A DNA stretch of 64,000 bases from an uncultured Pelagibacteraceae bacterium (GTDB lineage Bacteria > Pseudomonadota > Alphaproteobacteria > Pelagibacterales > Pelagibacteraceae): assembly GCA_902580895.1 (NCBI GenBank), contig CACHMJ010000001.1:124001-188000 (forward strand). The letters are read 5' to 3'. This document shows, in pieces, positions 16,997 to 24,543 of the stretch. Position 1 is the first letter of the stretch. Each line of letters starts with the position of its first letter. A program made the position numbers and the translations under genes. The notes under the pieces were generated by a model. It made no database searches and was not told the origin of the DNA. It was given only the letters and a program-made list of their open reading frames with translations.

Positions 16997-17594
16997 TAGA
17001 TTTAAAAATTAGATAAACTACTATTCCAACAATAACAATTAGTATTCCAATTATCGTAAACCATTTTGACCCATGTTTATCCATAAATTCATTAAATAGA
17101 TCTCCAAACTTATAAGAGAGATATGATACTAAAAAAAATCTTAATCCTCTAGAAATTAAGCTTATTAAAACAAAAATTAAAAAGTTAAAACCTATGAGAC
17201 CACTCGCAATCGTAAAAACTTTATAAGGAAGAGGTGTAAAACCTGCTAAAAAAAGTATTCCTAGCCAAGCATAAAAACCGTCATTTCTTATTAAGCTTTC
17301 TTTTATATTATTTAGTTTATTCTCATAACCATAAAAATTCATGATTTGGGCTCCAAACTCAAAAAAGAATGCTCCAATTATATAACCGAGCATGCCACCT
17401 AAAACTGAAAATATTGTTGTTATTAGAAAAATTTTTTTAAAATCAGTTTTTTTGGAGATTACCATTGGAATAACCATAACGTCAGGGGGAATAGGAAAAA
17501 ATGAACTTTCAACAAATGACACAATCGCTAAATAGTATTTAGAACTTTTGTGACCTGCCAAATCTAAACATTTTTTGTAAAGATTTTTAAACAT
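16989..17594 (-). CDS. DedA/VTT-family membrane protein (YqaA-like)
   Basis: A 201-residue polytopic protein of the VTT/SNARE-associated family. It shows SFVESSFFPIPPDVMVIPMV with the conserved E and P residues, a re-entrant-type region with GGMLGYIIG, and FLAGFTPLPYKVFTIASGL, followed by a basic segment and a C-terminal transmembrane helix. Family members are implicated in lipid scrambling or carrier-lipid recycling. The specific substrate is not known. It is coupled to dsbB by an 8-bp overlap. Confidence 0.85.
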   Translation of the reverse strand: MFKNLYKKCLDLAGHKSSKYYLAIVSFVESSFFPIPPDVMVIPMVISKKTDFKKIFLITTIFSVLGGMLGYIIGAFFFEFGAQIMNFYGYENKLNNIKESLIRNDGFYAWLGILFLAGFTPLPYKVFTIASGLIGFNFLIFVLISLISRGLRFFLVSYLSYKFGDLFNEFMDKHGSKWFTIIGILIVIVGIVVYLIFKSNV

Positions 17595-17652
17595 TTTTTG
17601 GTTTTAATATAATTTTAGTTCTTATACTATTTAATATATTATTTAACAATCG

Positions 17653-17737
17653 GGGCGAATGGCGGAACTGGTAGACGCGCACGACTCAAAATCGTGTTTC
17701 GCAAGAAGTGAGAGTTCGATTCTCTCTTCGCCCACCA
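17653..17737 (+). tRNA. tRNA-Leu (anticodon CAA)
   Basis: An 85-nt class II tRNA with encoded CCA. Acceptor arms GGGCGAA (17653-17659) and TTCGCCC (17727-17733) pair perfectly, followed by discriminator A and CCA (17735-17737). The anticodon stem CACGA/TCGTG encloses loop CTCAAAA, giving anticodon CAA, which reads UUG. A variable arm and the T-loop TTCGATT are present. The next coding start lies only 4 nt beyond the CCA. Confidence 0.97.
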
Positions 17738-17741
17738 AATT

Positions 17742-19442
17742 ATGCAATTAAATAGAATAAATAGTTTAGTAGAACTTTTTTTTACAAAGTATAAAGAAAT
17801 AAACTCAGTTACTAATAAGCCATTTTTAAAATGGTTAAAAGAAAACAAAAAAGATTTTTTGACTTGGGAGCAAGTTTCAACAAAAATTCAAATTTTATCT
17901 GAATACTTAAAAGCAAATTTAGCTGATGGAGACCGATGTATCCTATTATCTGAAAATCGACCTGAGTGGCTTATCTCTGACATATCAATTATGAATGCAG
18001 GTGGGGTTACGGTGCCTTTATTTACAACTTATTCAGAGAAAGATTATGAATTCATCATTAATGATTGTAAGCCAAAAATTTGTATCGTCTCCAATGAAAC
18101 TCAATTAAACAAAATAAAAAAATTTATCTCGGATGAAATAAAAGTTTTATCTATTGAAAACATAAATGAAAGTGTCGAGAATATAGAAAATATATACGAT
18201 GAATATTCTAAAAAAAAGAAATCAGGTACTGATTTAATTTTTAATCAAAAACTTGAAAGGAAAGATCTTGCTTGTATAATTTATACATCCGGAACAACTG
18301 GTAATCCTAAAGGCGTAATGCTTAGTCATGGAGGAATTTTATCAAATTGTGAAGGAGCTCAAGAAATATTAAATCAATTAGTTCAAAATAGTGAACCTAC
18401 TTTTTTAACATGGTTACCTTTGTCTCATTCATATGAGCATGCAGTTCAATTTGTTCAAATCTCGCTTGGTGCAAAGATTTATTATGCTGAAAGTTTAGAG
18501 AAGTTGATATCTAATATGTCTATTGCAAAACCCACTATTATGACTGCAGTGCCAAGATTTTATCAAAATTTGTACAGTAAAATTTCAATGAATTTTTTAA
18601 AGCAAAAAGGTTTAAAGAAAAAACTGATATCATCTACTATCTCACTCGGAATCAAAAAATTGAATGGTGAGAGTTTAACATTGAGAGAAAAATTAATTAA
18701 TTTTTTTTGTGAAAAACTTGTAAGAAAAAAGATCAAAAAACAGTTTGGGGGAAAACTAAAGGCCTTTGTATCTGGGGGCGGTGCATTAGACAAAAAAATT
18801 GGAGAGTTTTTAAATGCTATAGGATTGCCCACTCTCCAAGGCTATGGTCTTACCGAAGCCTCACCTGTGGTAAGTTGTAATATTCCAGGAAAAATCAAAA
18901 TCGAGACAGTTGGTCCTCCTTTTAAAACAAACCAAGTAGATATAGCTGAGGATGGTGAAATTTTAGTCAAAGGTGAAAATGTAATGCTTGGATATTGGAA
19001 CATGGAAAAAGAGACAGCTGATGTAATAAAGAATGGCTGGTTGCATACTGGTGATATTGGAGAGATTACACAAGATGGAAATTTAAAAATTACTGATAGA
19101 AAAAAGGAAATAATAGTTAGTCTTGGAGGAGATAATATTTCACCATCTAAAATTGAAAATTTATTATGTTTAAATGAAAAAATTAAACAAAGTTTTGTTT
19201 ATGGAGATAAAAAAACTTATTTAGTTGCATTAATTGTTTCTGAAAGTAAAGAAAATAGAAAAAATATTGAAATTTATTTAGAAAACTTAAATAAAACTTT
19301 ATCTTTAGTTGAAAAAGTTAAAAAATTTAAATTAATTGAAGAAGAATTTACAATTGACAATGGAATGTTAACACCAACATTAAAATTAAAAAGAAAAAAA
19401 ATCTTAGAAAAATATAAAGATGATTTGGAAAAACTTTATTAA
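17742..19442 (+). CDS. Long-chain acyl-CoA synthetase (AMP-forming, FadD-like)
   Basis: A 566-residue ANL-superfamily enzyme. The P-loop-like motif is IIYTSGTTGNPKGVMLSH, followed by WLPLSHSYEH, GYGLTEASPV, WLHTGDIGEI and the C-terminal hinge DRKKEIIV. These motifs place it with AMP-dependent acyl-CoA synthetases that activate fatty acids. The final catalytic lysine region lies in NGMLTPTLKLKRKKI. The ATG is 4 nt after the tRNA-Leu CCA end, so no Shine-Dalgarno fits outside the tRNA. The mRNA is probably released by tRNA 3' processing. Confidence 0.9.
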   Translation: MQLNRINSLVELFFTKYKEINSVTNKPFLKWLKENKKDFLTWEQVSTKIQILSEYLKANLADGDRCILLSENRPEWLISDISIMNAGGVTVPLFTTYSEKDYEFIINDCKPKICIVSNETQLNKIKKFISDEIKVLSIENINESVENIENIYDEYSKKKKSGTDLIFNQKLERKDLACIIYTSGTTGNPKGVMLSHGGILSNCEGAQEILNQLVQNSEPTFLTWLPLSHSYEHAVQFVQISLGAKIYYAESLEKLISNMSIAKPTIMTAVPRFYQNLYSKISMNFLKQKGLKKKLISSTISLGIKKLNGESLTLREKLINFFCEKLVRKKIKKQFGGKLKAFVSGGGALDKKIGEFLNAIGLPTLQGYGLTEASPVVSCNIPGKIKIETVGPPFKTNQVDIAEDGEILVKGENVMLGYWNMEKETADVIKNGWLHTGDIGEITQDGNLKITDRKKEIIVSLGGDNISPSKIENLLCLNEKIKQSFVYGDKKTYLVALIVSESKENRKNIEIYLENLNKTLSLVEKVKKFKLIEEEFTIDNGMLTPTLKLKRKKILEKYKDDLEKLY

Positions 19443-19559
19443 ATTAATAAATTATTTGATTATAAAGCGCATAAACATTAACTTTTTTACACTTTAGATT
19501 ATAAAAAAATTTTTATTTTAAATTTTATTTTTTCTAAAATTAAAAGTTTAATTAAAGAA
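19443..19559. other. AT-rich non-coding stretch before the mini-gene promoter
   Basis: No frame or RNA gene is visible between the acyl-CoA synthetase stop and the TTGACA of the next promoter. The sequence is nearly all A and T and has no hairpin with a T-tract that I can defend as a terminator. Confidence 0.5.
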
Positions 19560-19588
19560 TTGACATAACGTATATAAAAAAATAAAAA
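19560..19588 (+). promoter_or_regulatory. Sigma70-type promoter for the 25-residue basic peptide gene
   Basis: A perfect -35 TTGACA (19560-19565) is followed after 17 bp by TAAAAA (19583-19588), a four-of-six match to TATAAT. The predicted start near 19595 gives a leader of about 45 nt that holds the hairpin described next. Confidence 0.5.
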
Positions 19589-19598
19589 TAAGTTAATT

Positions 19599-19617
19599 AC
19601 GAATCATTTTGATTCGT
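19599..19617 (+). promoter_or_regulatory. Leader hairpin (perfect 8-3-8 inverted repeat)
   Basis: ACGAATCA (19599-19606) and TGATTCGT (19610-19617) are perfect complements around a TTT loop, near the predicted 5' end of the mini-gene mRNA and 13 nt before its Shine-Dalgarno. It may be an RNA-stabilising 5' hairpin or, as DNA, an operator. Confidence 0.55.
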
Positions 19618-19640
19618 TTAACTAAAAAAGGGAGCTAAAG

Positions 19641-19718
19641 ATGCCTAAGAGAAGAAAAAAAGCAAAGAAGGCTAAGAAAAAAGCTAAGAAAAAAGCTAAA
19701 AAAAGAAGAAGAAGATAA
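19641..19718 (+). CDS. 25-residue Lys/Arg/Ala-rich basic peptide
   Basis: An ATG frame of 25 codons ending TAA at 19716-19718. The peptide begins MPKRRKKAKKAKKK, continues as A-K-K repeats and ends in four arginines; apart from Met and Pro it consists only of Lys, Arg and Ala. It has the clearest Shine-Dalgarno in the window (AAGGGAG, six bases before the ATG), its own promoter, a leader hairpin and a strong terminator, so it looks like a real, well-expressed gene. The composition suits nucleic-acid binding, such as a ribosomal mini-protein or histone-H1-like peptide. I cannot name a family. Confidence 0.7.
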   Translation: MPKRRKKAKKAKKKAKKKAKKRRRR

Positions 19719-19740
19719 TAACTTAGTATTCTTTATAAAA

Positions 19741-19780
19741 AACGCTTCTCATAACTTTCAGTGTGAGAGGCGTTTTTTTT
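19741..19780. terminator. Strong, probably bidirectional intrinsic terminator
   Basis: AACGCTTCTCA (19741-19751) pairs with TGAGAGGCGTT (19764-19774), eleven pairs with one G-T wobble around a 12-nt loop, followed by T8. On the minus strand the flanking A-run gives a T-tract as well, so it can also end the carD transcript, whose stop codon lies in the T-run. Confidence 0.9.
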
Positions 19781-20642
19781 AGTCCTCAATTTGTTCTTCA
19801 ACATCTGAAATCGGTTCATCTACAGGCAGATCATCATTACTTGATGTTTTTGAAGGTTTATTTTCTTCATTAACTTCTTTGCTAAGATTTCTTTTTAAAG
19901 CTTTATCAAGTTTTTTTAGTGTATCCTCTTTTGATAAATTTAAAACAATTTGAAACTCGGAAATTATCCTGTCATAAGCTTTTTCAAAAAGTTGTCTTTC
20001 GCTGTAAGATTGATCTATCATTATATCGTCACCTTTATTTAAATCTCTGACAACTTCAGCAAGTTCATAAATTTTACCAGATGATATTTTAGCTTCATAT
20101 TCCTGAGCTCTCCTACTCCACATTGATCTTTTAATTTTTGGTTTACTTTTTAAAATAGAAATACTCTTATTAACTTGATTAATTGTTGAAAGTGGTCTTA
20201 GATGAGACTGTTTGTTAACAGGCACCATTCCATTGGCTTTATCTTTTTCAAATTTAATTATGTATGTTTCGACATCTATTCCACCAATATTAATTTTTTT
20301 AAATTCTGTAATTTGACCAACGCCATGTTTGGGATAAACCACATAATCTTTAATTTTATATTCTCTTTTTTCAGTACTTTGTTTTTTAACTTTTTTTATT
20401 TCTGGTTTTAATTCATTATTTTTCGGTATTCTTAAATTTTCTGGTTGAGCCTCAGATTTTTTTTCTATTTTTTTTGCTATTTTTTTTTTTGAAATTTTCT
20501 TAGATATCTTTGAGATTTTTTTTGTTTTTTTAAGCTTTTTTATTTTGGTTATCTTTTTTGTCTTTTTTGTACTAGTTTTTTTTTTAAAGGTTTTCTTTAA
20601 AATATTTTTCAAACTTATTTTGCTCATTTTTAAATTTTTCAT
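19779..20642 (-). CDS. carD: CarD-family RNA-polymerase-binding regulator with Lys-rich N-terminal tail
   Basis: A 287-residue protein. The CarD/TRCF interaction domain starts near residue 94 ([17 protein letters not shown]), and the helical DNA-binding domain carries [14 protein letters not shown] and AEVVRDLN. CarD proteins bind the RNA polymerase beta subunit and stabilise open promoter complexes. Unusually, about 90 residues before the core are dominated by Lys, Ser and Thr in K-K-x repeats, like a histone H1 tail, and the C-terminus is acidic. The ATG at 20642 lies inside fdxA (59-bp overlap); ATG at 20627 is an alternative. It ends the helicase-TerB-fdxA-carD operon. Confidence 0.9.
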   Translation of the reverse strand: MKNLKMSKISLKNILKKTFKKKTSTKKTKKITKIKKLKKTKKISKISKKISKKKIAKKIEKKSEAQPENLRIPKNNELKPEIKKVKKQSTEKREYKIKDYVVYPKHGVGQITEFKKINIGGIDVETYIIKFEKDKANGMVPVNKQSHLRPLSTINQVNKSISILKSKPKIKRSMWSRRAQEYEAKISSGKIYELAEVVRDLNKGDDIMIDQSYSERQLFEKAYDRIISEFQIVLNLSKEDTLKKLDKALKRNLSKEVNEENKPSKTSSNDDLPVDEPISDVEEQIED

Positions 20643-20910
20643 GATCCGTAGGTGGATCTTTTTTTTCGCTTATATTGGGCCAAATTTCAGAGTATTTTTT
20701 ATTGATATCCAACCACTTTTCGCTTCCCGGCTCAGTGTCGGCTTTAATAGCATCAACTGGACATTCAGGTTCGCAAACGCCACAATCTATACACTCATCA
20801 GGTTTAATTACAAGCATATTTTTACCTTCATAGAAGCAATCAACAGGACAAACTTCAACGCAATCCATCAATTTACATTTTATACACTTGTCATTTACAA
20901 TGTAAGTCAT
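20584..20910 (-). CDS. fdxA: FdxA-type 7Fe-8S ferredoxin
   Basis: A 108-residue ferredoxin. The N-terminal half holds cysteines in [18 protein letters not shown] and [16 protein letters not shown], the pattern of one 3Fe-4S and one 4Fe-4S cluster. The C-terminal extension ([15 protein letters not shown]) is typical of alphaproteobacterial FdxA. It carries electrons in the cytoplasm; the partner is unknown. fdxA next to carD is a common alphaproteobacterial pairing. It overlaps TerB by 4 bp upstream. Confidence 0.95.
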   Translation of the reverse strand: MTYIVNDKCIKCKLMDCVEVCPVDCFYEGKNMLVIKPDECIDCGVCEPECPVDAIKADTEPGSEKWLDINKKYSEIWPNISEKKDPPTDHEKFKNEQNKFEKYFKENL

Positions 20911-21317
20911 TTTGAAATTTCCTTTTTAATCTTTTCTTTAATATTTCCCATTAATTTATTATCAATATACAACAGCCCAGCTAATCTTCTCATTAGATTG
21001 GTTTCATATATATCCGCATCATCATTGGAGTAAATTATCCTCCAAAGTGTCTCAATTATTTTTATTTTGTTTTCTTCATTCATATTTTTAACTTCCCTAG
21101 TAAAATCTAATATTTGATTTGCATTTTCCTCTATTTTTTTTCCATTCTTAATAATTTCTTTAAAATTTTTATGACTTGCACCAATTTTTAATAGAGCTTC
21201 TTCAATGATTTTTTCCTCTTCAATTGAGAAATTTTCATCAATCTTAGCAGCATGGATTAATAATGCTGCAACTTTAGATAAATCATCCTCTTTGTTATCA
21301 TTTTTTGAAAAAAACAT
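20907..21317 (-). CDS. TerB-like domain protein
   Basis: A 136-residue, mostly helical acidic protein. The segment [31 protein letters not shown] is the hallmark of the TerB/TerB-N superfamily (helix with D/E-rich metal-binding turn), and a second half-repeat follows ([21 protein letters not shown]). Family members are linked to tellurite resistance and membrane-associated stress complexes. The role here is unknown. It lies between the SUV3-like helicase and fdxA, 4 nt after the helicase. Confidence 0.8.
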   Translation of the reverse strand: MFFSKNDNKEDDLSKVAALLIHAAKIDENFSIEEEKIIEEALLKIGASHKNFKEIIKNGKKIEENANQILDFTREVKNMNEENKIKIIETLWRIIYSNDDADIYETNLMRRLAGLLYIDNKLMGNIKEKIKKEISK

Positions 21318-21321
21318 AATT

Positions 21322-23799
21322 TTAACTTAGGTTTAAGTTTTTTAAAACTTTAAATGGGTTTTCTTTTATATTTTTCTTATCTGTGTGCTTTATTTTTTTC
21401 TTTTGTATGTATCTAAAAAATACCTCATTATTTCTTTCCAACACCTTATAATTCATAATTTTAAGTAATTGTTTAAAATTATCTTTATTACATCCTAATA
21501 AATTTAGCATTTCAGGTATCATTTTTATCTCTTTTAAACTTTCAGTATTTGAGTTTATAATTTGCACAAATAATCTTTCCAAGATATCAATTCTTATATA
21601 AAAATTATTAAATTTTTCAAATCCACAAAGTAACATAAAATCTCTATTTTTTATTTTGTTATCACTAATGAAATTAAGACCAAAAGTAGGTGGTTTAAGA
21701 TTAAAAAATTTTTGATGATGATTTTTCCAAAGCAATGTTCTAAGAGAAACAGGTTCTGGTTTAATAAGTTTATATAAGAAAACATGGTATCTTCCAAATT
21801 TTACTCCCAGATCTCTCAAAATTTTTCTATCACTTTGGTCCAGTTTTTTAATATAATCTGATACTTGATCTCGTACAATTACACCGTTATTTTCATAAAG
21901 TTGATATGCTAGAGCTTTAATAGAAGAATTTTTATCTTTTATATCTTTTAAATCAAAGAGACTTTTTAATACGGTGGTGATTTTATTTTTTAACCATTTT
22001 TCTAAAAAACTTGTTAACTTAATTCTTTGATTCTGTTCGAGCATGTCATCAACTAATAATTCAATATTGGGATTTAAATAATCTTTTCCTGTAGTAATTT
22101 TACCAATAGATGAATTGTTCCAGTAAATCTTAAAATCATCTTTTAGATCTATCAATTTTGTATCAATAATTGACTGAATTCTTTTTTCAAGTTCAGGACC
22201 AATTGTTTTTCTTGCAGCTTTTTTAAGAGATTTAATGTCAGTTTCAAGTGCACCCTTTTTTAAGTCTAGTTCCAATTTAAGTCCGTTTATTTTACCAATG
22301 AATTGATTATCAATCATAACATCATTATTCTCTAAAATTTTAGTATCAAATGCCACGTCTTGTTTTAAACCTCTTGCAAGCACACTTGCTCTTTTATCAA
22401 TAAATGTTTTTGTAAGTTCCTCATGAAGTCTGTCTGAAAGTTTATCCTCTAAAAATTTTGTTTTTTCTATCCAATAGTTTTGATTTTCTACCCAATTATT
22501 TTTATTTGAAACATAAGACCAAGTTCTAACATTTGCAATTCTATTTGCTAAAGAATCAACATTTCCCTCTAATTTACTTAGTTTCATTAACTGTAAATGC
22601 ATAAAATCATTAGTTATTTTTCCCTTATTAGTGTTTAAAAAATTGAATACTTTTTCAACAACCTCAATATGATTTCCGTAAGTCTTTTTTACAAAATCAG
22701 GAATCTGACAGCATTCCCATAATAAAATTAAAGTTTCTTTGACATTTACTACATTATATAAATCAAGTTTTTTTATAAAATACTTTAGAACCTTTTCATC
22801 TTCACATTCATGAATTTTCCTCAACCAATCTTTACTAGGTTTTTCCTCTAGGGATTTTAATAAAGCTGAGGGGTTATTAAAATTTAAATTTGAATTTCTC
22901 CAAAATAAAGTTCTAATTTCCTCAAATTTATGGTTTTCCAATAAATCAACTTCTTCAGCTGTTATTTCTTTACAATTACCTGTAATACCAAAATTGCCAT
23001 CGTTAAGATATCGTCCTGCTCTGCCTGCAATTTGACCTATTTCTGATAGATTAAGTTTTCTTAACTTTTTTCCATCAAATTTTTTTAGATTTGAGAAATA
23101 TACATTGTCAAGATCCATATTAATTCCCATCCCTATAGCATCAGTTGCTATTAAAAAATCGACATCTCCTGATTGATACAAATTAACTTGTGCATTTCTT
23201 GTTTTTGGGCTAAGTGAACCCATTACTATTGCTGCACCACCTTTTTGTCTTCGAATTAATTCTGCGATTGCATAGACTTCCTCTGTTGAAAAAGCAATAA
23301 TTGCTGTTTTTCTATTAATTCTTGAAATTTTTTTGTGTCCTGCGTAAGTAAGTTTAGAGAACCTTACTCTGTTGATAAATTCTATATCATCATCTAATTT
23401 TGAAATAATACTTTTTATTGTATTTGACCCCATAAACATTGTAAGTTTACTTCCCCTCATGTTAAGTAACCTATCAGTAAAAATGTGACCTCTTTCATGG
23501 TCGGCACACATCTGGATCTCATCAATACCAACAAATTCTAAATCTTTGTCTATTGGCATAGACTCAACTGTGCATAAAAAATACTTTGCATTTTTTGGTA
23601 TAATTTTTTCTTCACCAGTTATTAAAGCAACTTCATCATACCTGGTTTTTTTAATAACCTTGTCGTAGACTTCTCTTGCGAGAAGTCTCAACGGGAACCC
23701 TATCATTCCAGTATCAAAAGATAGCAGTGTTTCTATTGCTAAATGAGTTTTACCTGTATTGGTTGGACCAAGCACTGCTGTGATTTTATTTTTGTTCAT
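21322..23799 (-). CDS. SUV3-like superfamily 2 RNA/DNA helicase
   Basis: An 825-residue helicase. The N-terminal motor has Walker A LGPTNTGKTHLAIE (about 10-23), LRLLAREVYDK, the Walker B-type GIDEIQMCAD and IAFSTEEVYAIAE. The second RecA domain has ATDAIGMGINMDLDNVYFS and GQIAGRAGRY. This order is that of the SUV3/MgpS group shared by alphaproteobacteria and mitochondria, where Suv3 works in RNA decay. The remaining 500 residues are helical with Lys-rich segments. It is the first gene of a minus-strand operon. Confidence 0.9.
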   Translation of the reverse strand: MNKNKITAVLGPTNTGKTHLAIETLLSFDTGMIGFPLRLLAREVYDKVIKKTRYDEVALITGEEKIIPKNAKYFLCTVESMPIDKDLEFVGIDEIQMCADHERGHIFTDRLLNMRGSKLTMFMGSNTIKSIISKLDDDIEFINRVRFSKLTYAGHKKISRINRKTAIIAFSTEEVYAIAELIRRQKGGAAIVMGSLSPKTRNAQVNLYQSGDVDFLIATDAIGMGINMDLDNVYFSNLKKFDGKKLRKLNLSEIGQIAGRAGRYLNDGNFGITGNCKEITAEEVDLLENHKFEEIRTLFWRNSNLNFNNPSALLKSLEEKPSKDWLRKIHECEDEKVLKYFIKKLDLYNVVNVKETLILLWECCQIPDFVKKTYGNHIEVVEKVFNFLNTNKGKITNDFMHLQLMKLSKLEGNVDSLANRIANVRTWSYVSNKNNWVENQNYWIEKTKFLEDKLSDRLHEELTKTFIDKRASVLARGLKQDVAFDTKILENNDVMIDNQFIGKINGLKLELDLKKGALETDIKSLKKAARKTIGPELEKRIQSIIDTKLIDLKDDFKIYWNNSSIGKITTGKDYLNPNIELLVDDMLEQNQRIKLTSFLEKWLKNKITTVLKSLFDLKDIKDKNSSIKALAYQLYENNGVIVRDQVSDYIKKLDQSDRKILRDLGVKFGRYHVFLYKLIKPEPVSLRTLLWKNHHQKFFNLKPPTFGLNFISDNKIKNRDFMLLCGFEKFNNFYIRIDILERLFVQIINSNTESLKEIKMIPEMLNLLGCNKDNFKQLLKIMNYKVLERNNEVFFRYIQKKKIKHTDKKNIKENPFKVLKNLNLS

Positions 23800-23975
23800 T
23801 TCTATCTTTGGTATATTAAATTTTTAACCTACAAGATGTAGTTATCTATAAAGAACAAAAATAGACTAAAACATGACCGAATCATTAGACTAAAAGTTCT
23901 CATTTTAAACTAAATCACATACAATTTAACATAATAAGATTTATTATCAAAAGTTTGAAATCTGACATTGAGGCC

Positions 23976-24380
23976 TTAAGACTTTACTTTAAGAATTTTC
24001 CAAACCCCTGAGGCAGATGTGATAATCTTATCATTAGATTTTAATTCGCAAAATAAAAATACAAGTGTCTTTGTTTTTTTTAAAATTCGTACATGTCCAA
24101 TAATTTCATCACCAATTTTTGAGGAACCAATATATTTCAGATCTAAAGAAATGGTTACACATGGTGCATTTTGAGCACAGCGATATGCCGCTGTTCCTGA
24201 TCCTGCATCTATTAAAGCTGCCAAATACCCTCCATGAGTTATACCTGCAGCATTTAAATGATTTTCATTTATAGTTGATTTAAATTCATATTCATTTTCA
24301 GAGATATTTCTAAACATAACTCCACCATTATGTTTCATGAAACCGTGTTTTAAACTTATTTGTTCAAATTCATAAGACAT
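23976..24380 (-). CDS. PaaI-family hotdog thioesterase
   Basis: A 134-residue single hotdog-fold protein. The central helix and catalytic region read AAGITHGGYLAALIDAGSGTAAY, the PaaI/HGG signature with the conserved HGG and downstream aspartate, and SLDLKYIGSSKIGDEI forms the following strands. It should hydrolyse an acyl- or aryl-CoA thioester; the substrate is unknown. The 176-bp gap between it and the helicase start is AT-rich with no visible gene. Confidence 0.87.
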   Translation of the reverse strand: MSYEFEQISLKHGFMKHNGGVMFRNISENEYEFKSTINENHLNAAGITHGGYLAALIDAGSGTAAYRCAQNAPCVTISLDLKYIGSSKIGDEIIGHVRILKKTKTLVFLFCELKSNDKIITSASGVWKILKVKS

Positions 24381-24383
24381 ATT

Positions 24384-24467
24384 TTAAAGTGTAAAAGTTA
24401 GAATTAATAAAATAAAAAAAATTATTACAAAGAACAATATAACTGAAGACTGTAAAGAAATTTTCAT
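24384..24467 (-). CDS. Possible 27-residue single-transmembrane peptide
   Basis: An ATG-TAA frame of 28 codons directly upstream of the thioesterase, with 3 nt between its stop and the next ATG. The translation starts MKISLQSS and is otherwise almost entirely Val, Ile, Leu and Phe, which would form one membrane helix. Tight spacing in an otherwise compact genome favours it being translated, but in AT-rich sequence such short hydrophobic frames also arise by chance. No Shine-Dalgarno is visible. Confidence 0.3.
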   Translation of the reverse strand: MKISLQSSVILFFVIIFFILLILTFTL

Positions 24468-24543
24468 AATTCTTAAAATTTAATATCTTGAATATAAAGA
24501 AATATCAAATAAGTTATCTTAAATTAAAGAAAATAAACGTAAA

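Noticed and set aside
19443-19640. Possible riboswitch in the gap before the basic peptide gene
   Set aside because: Only one simple hairpin is present; no conserved aptamer core for glycine, SAM or TPP could be recognised.
23800-23975. Small gene or RNA in the gap between the helicase and the thioesterase
   Set aside because: No frame with start, plausible composition and spacing was found, and no stable hairpin followed by a T-run.
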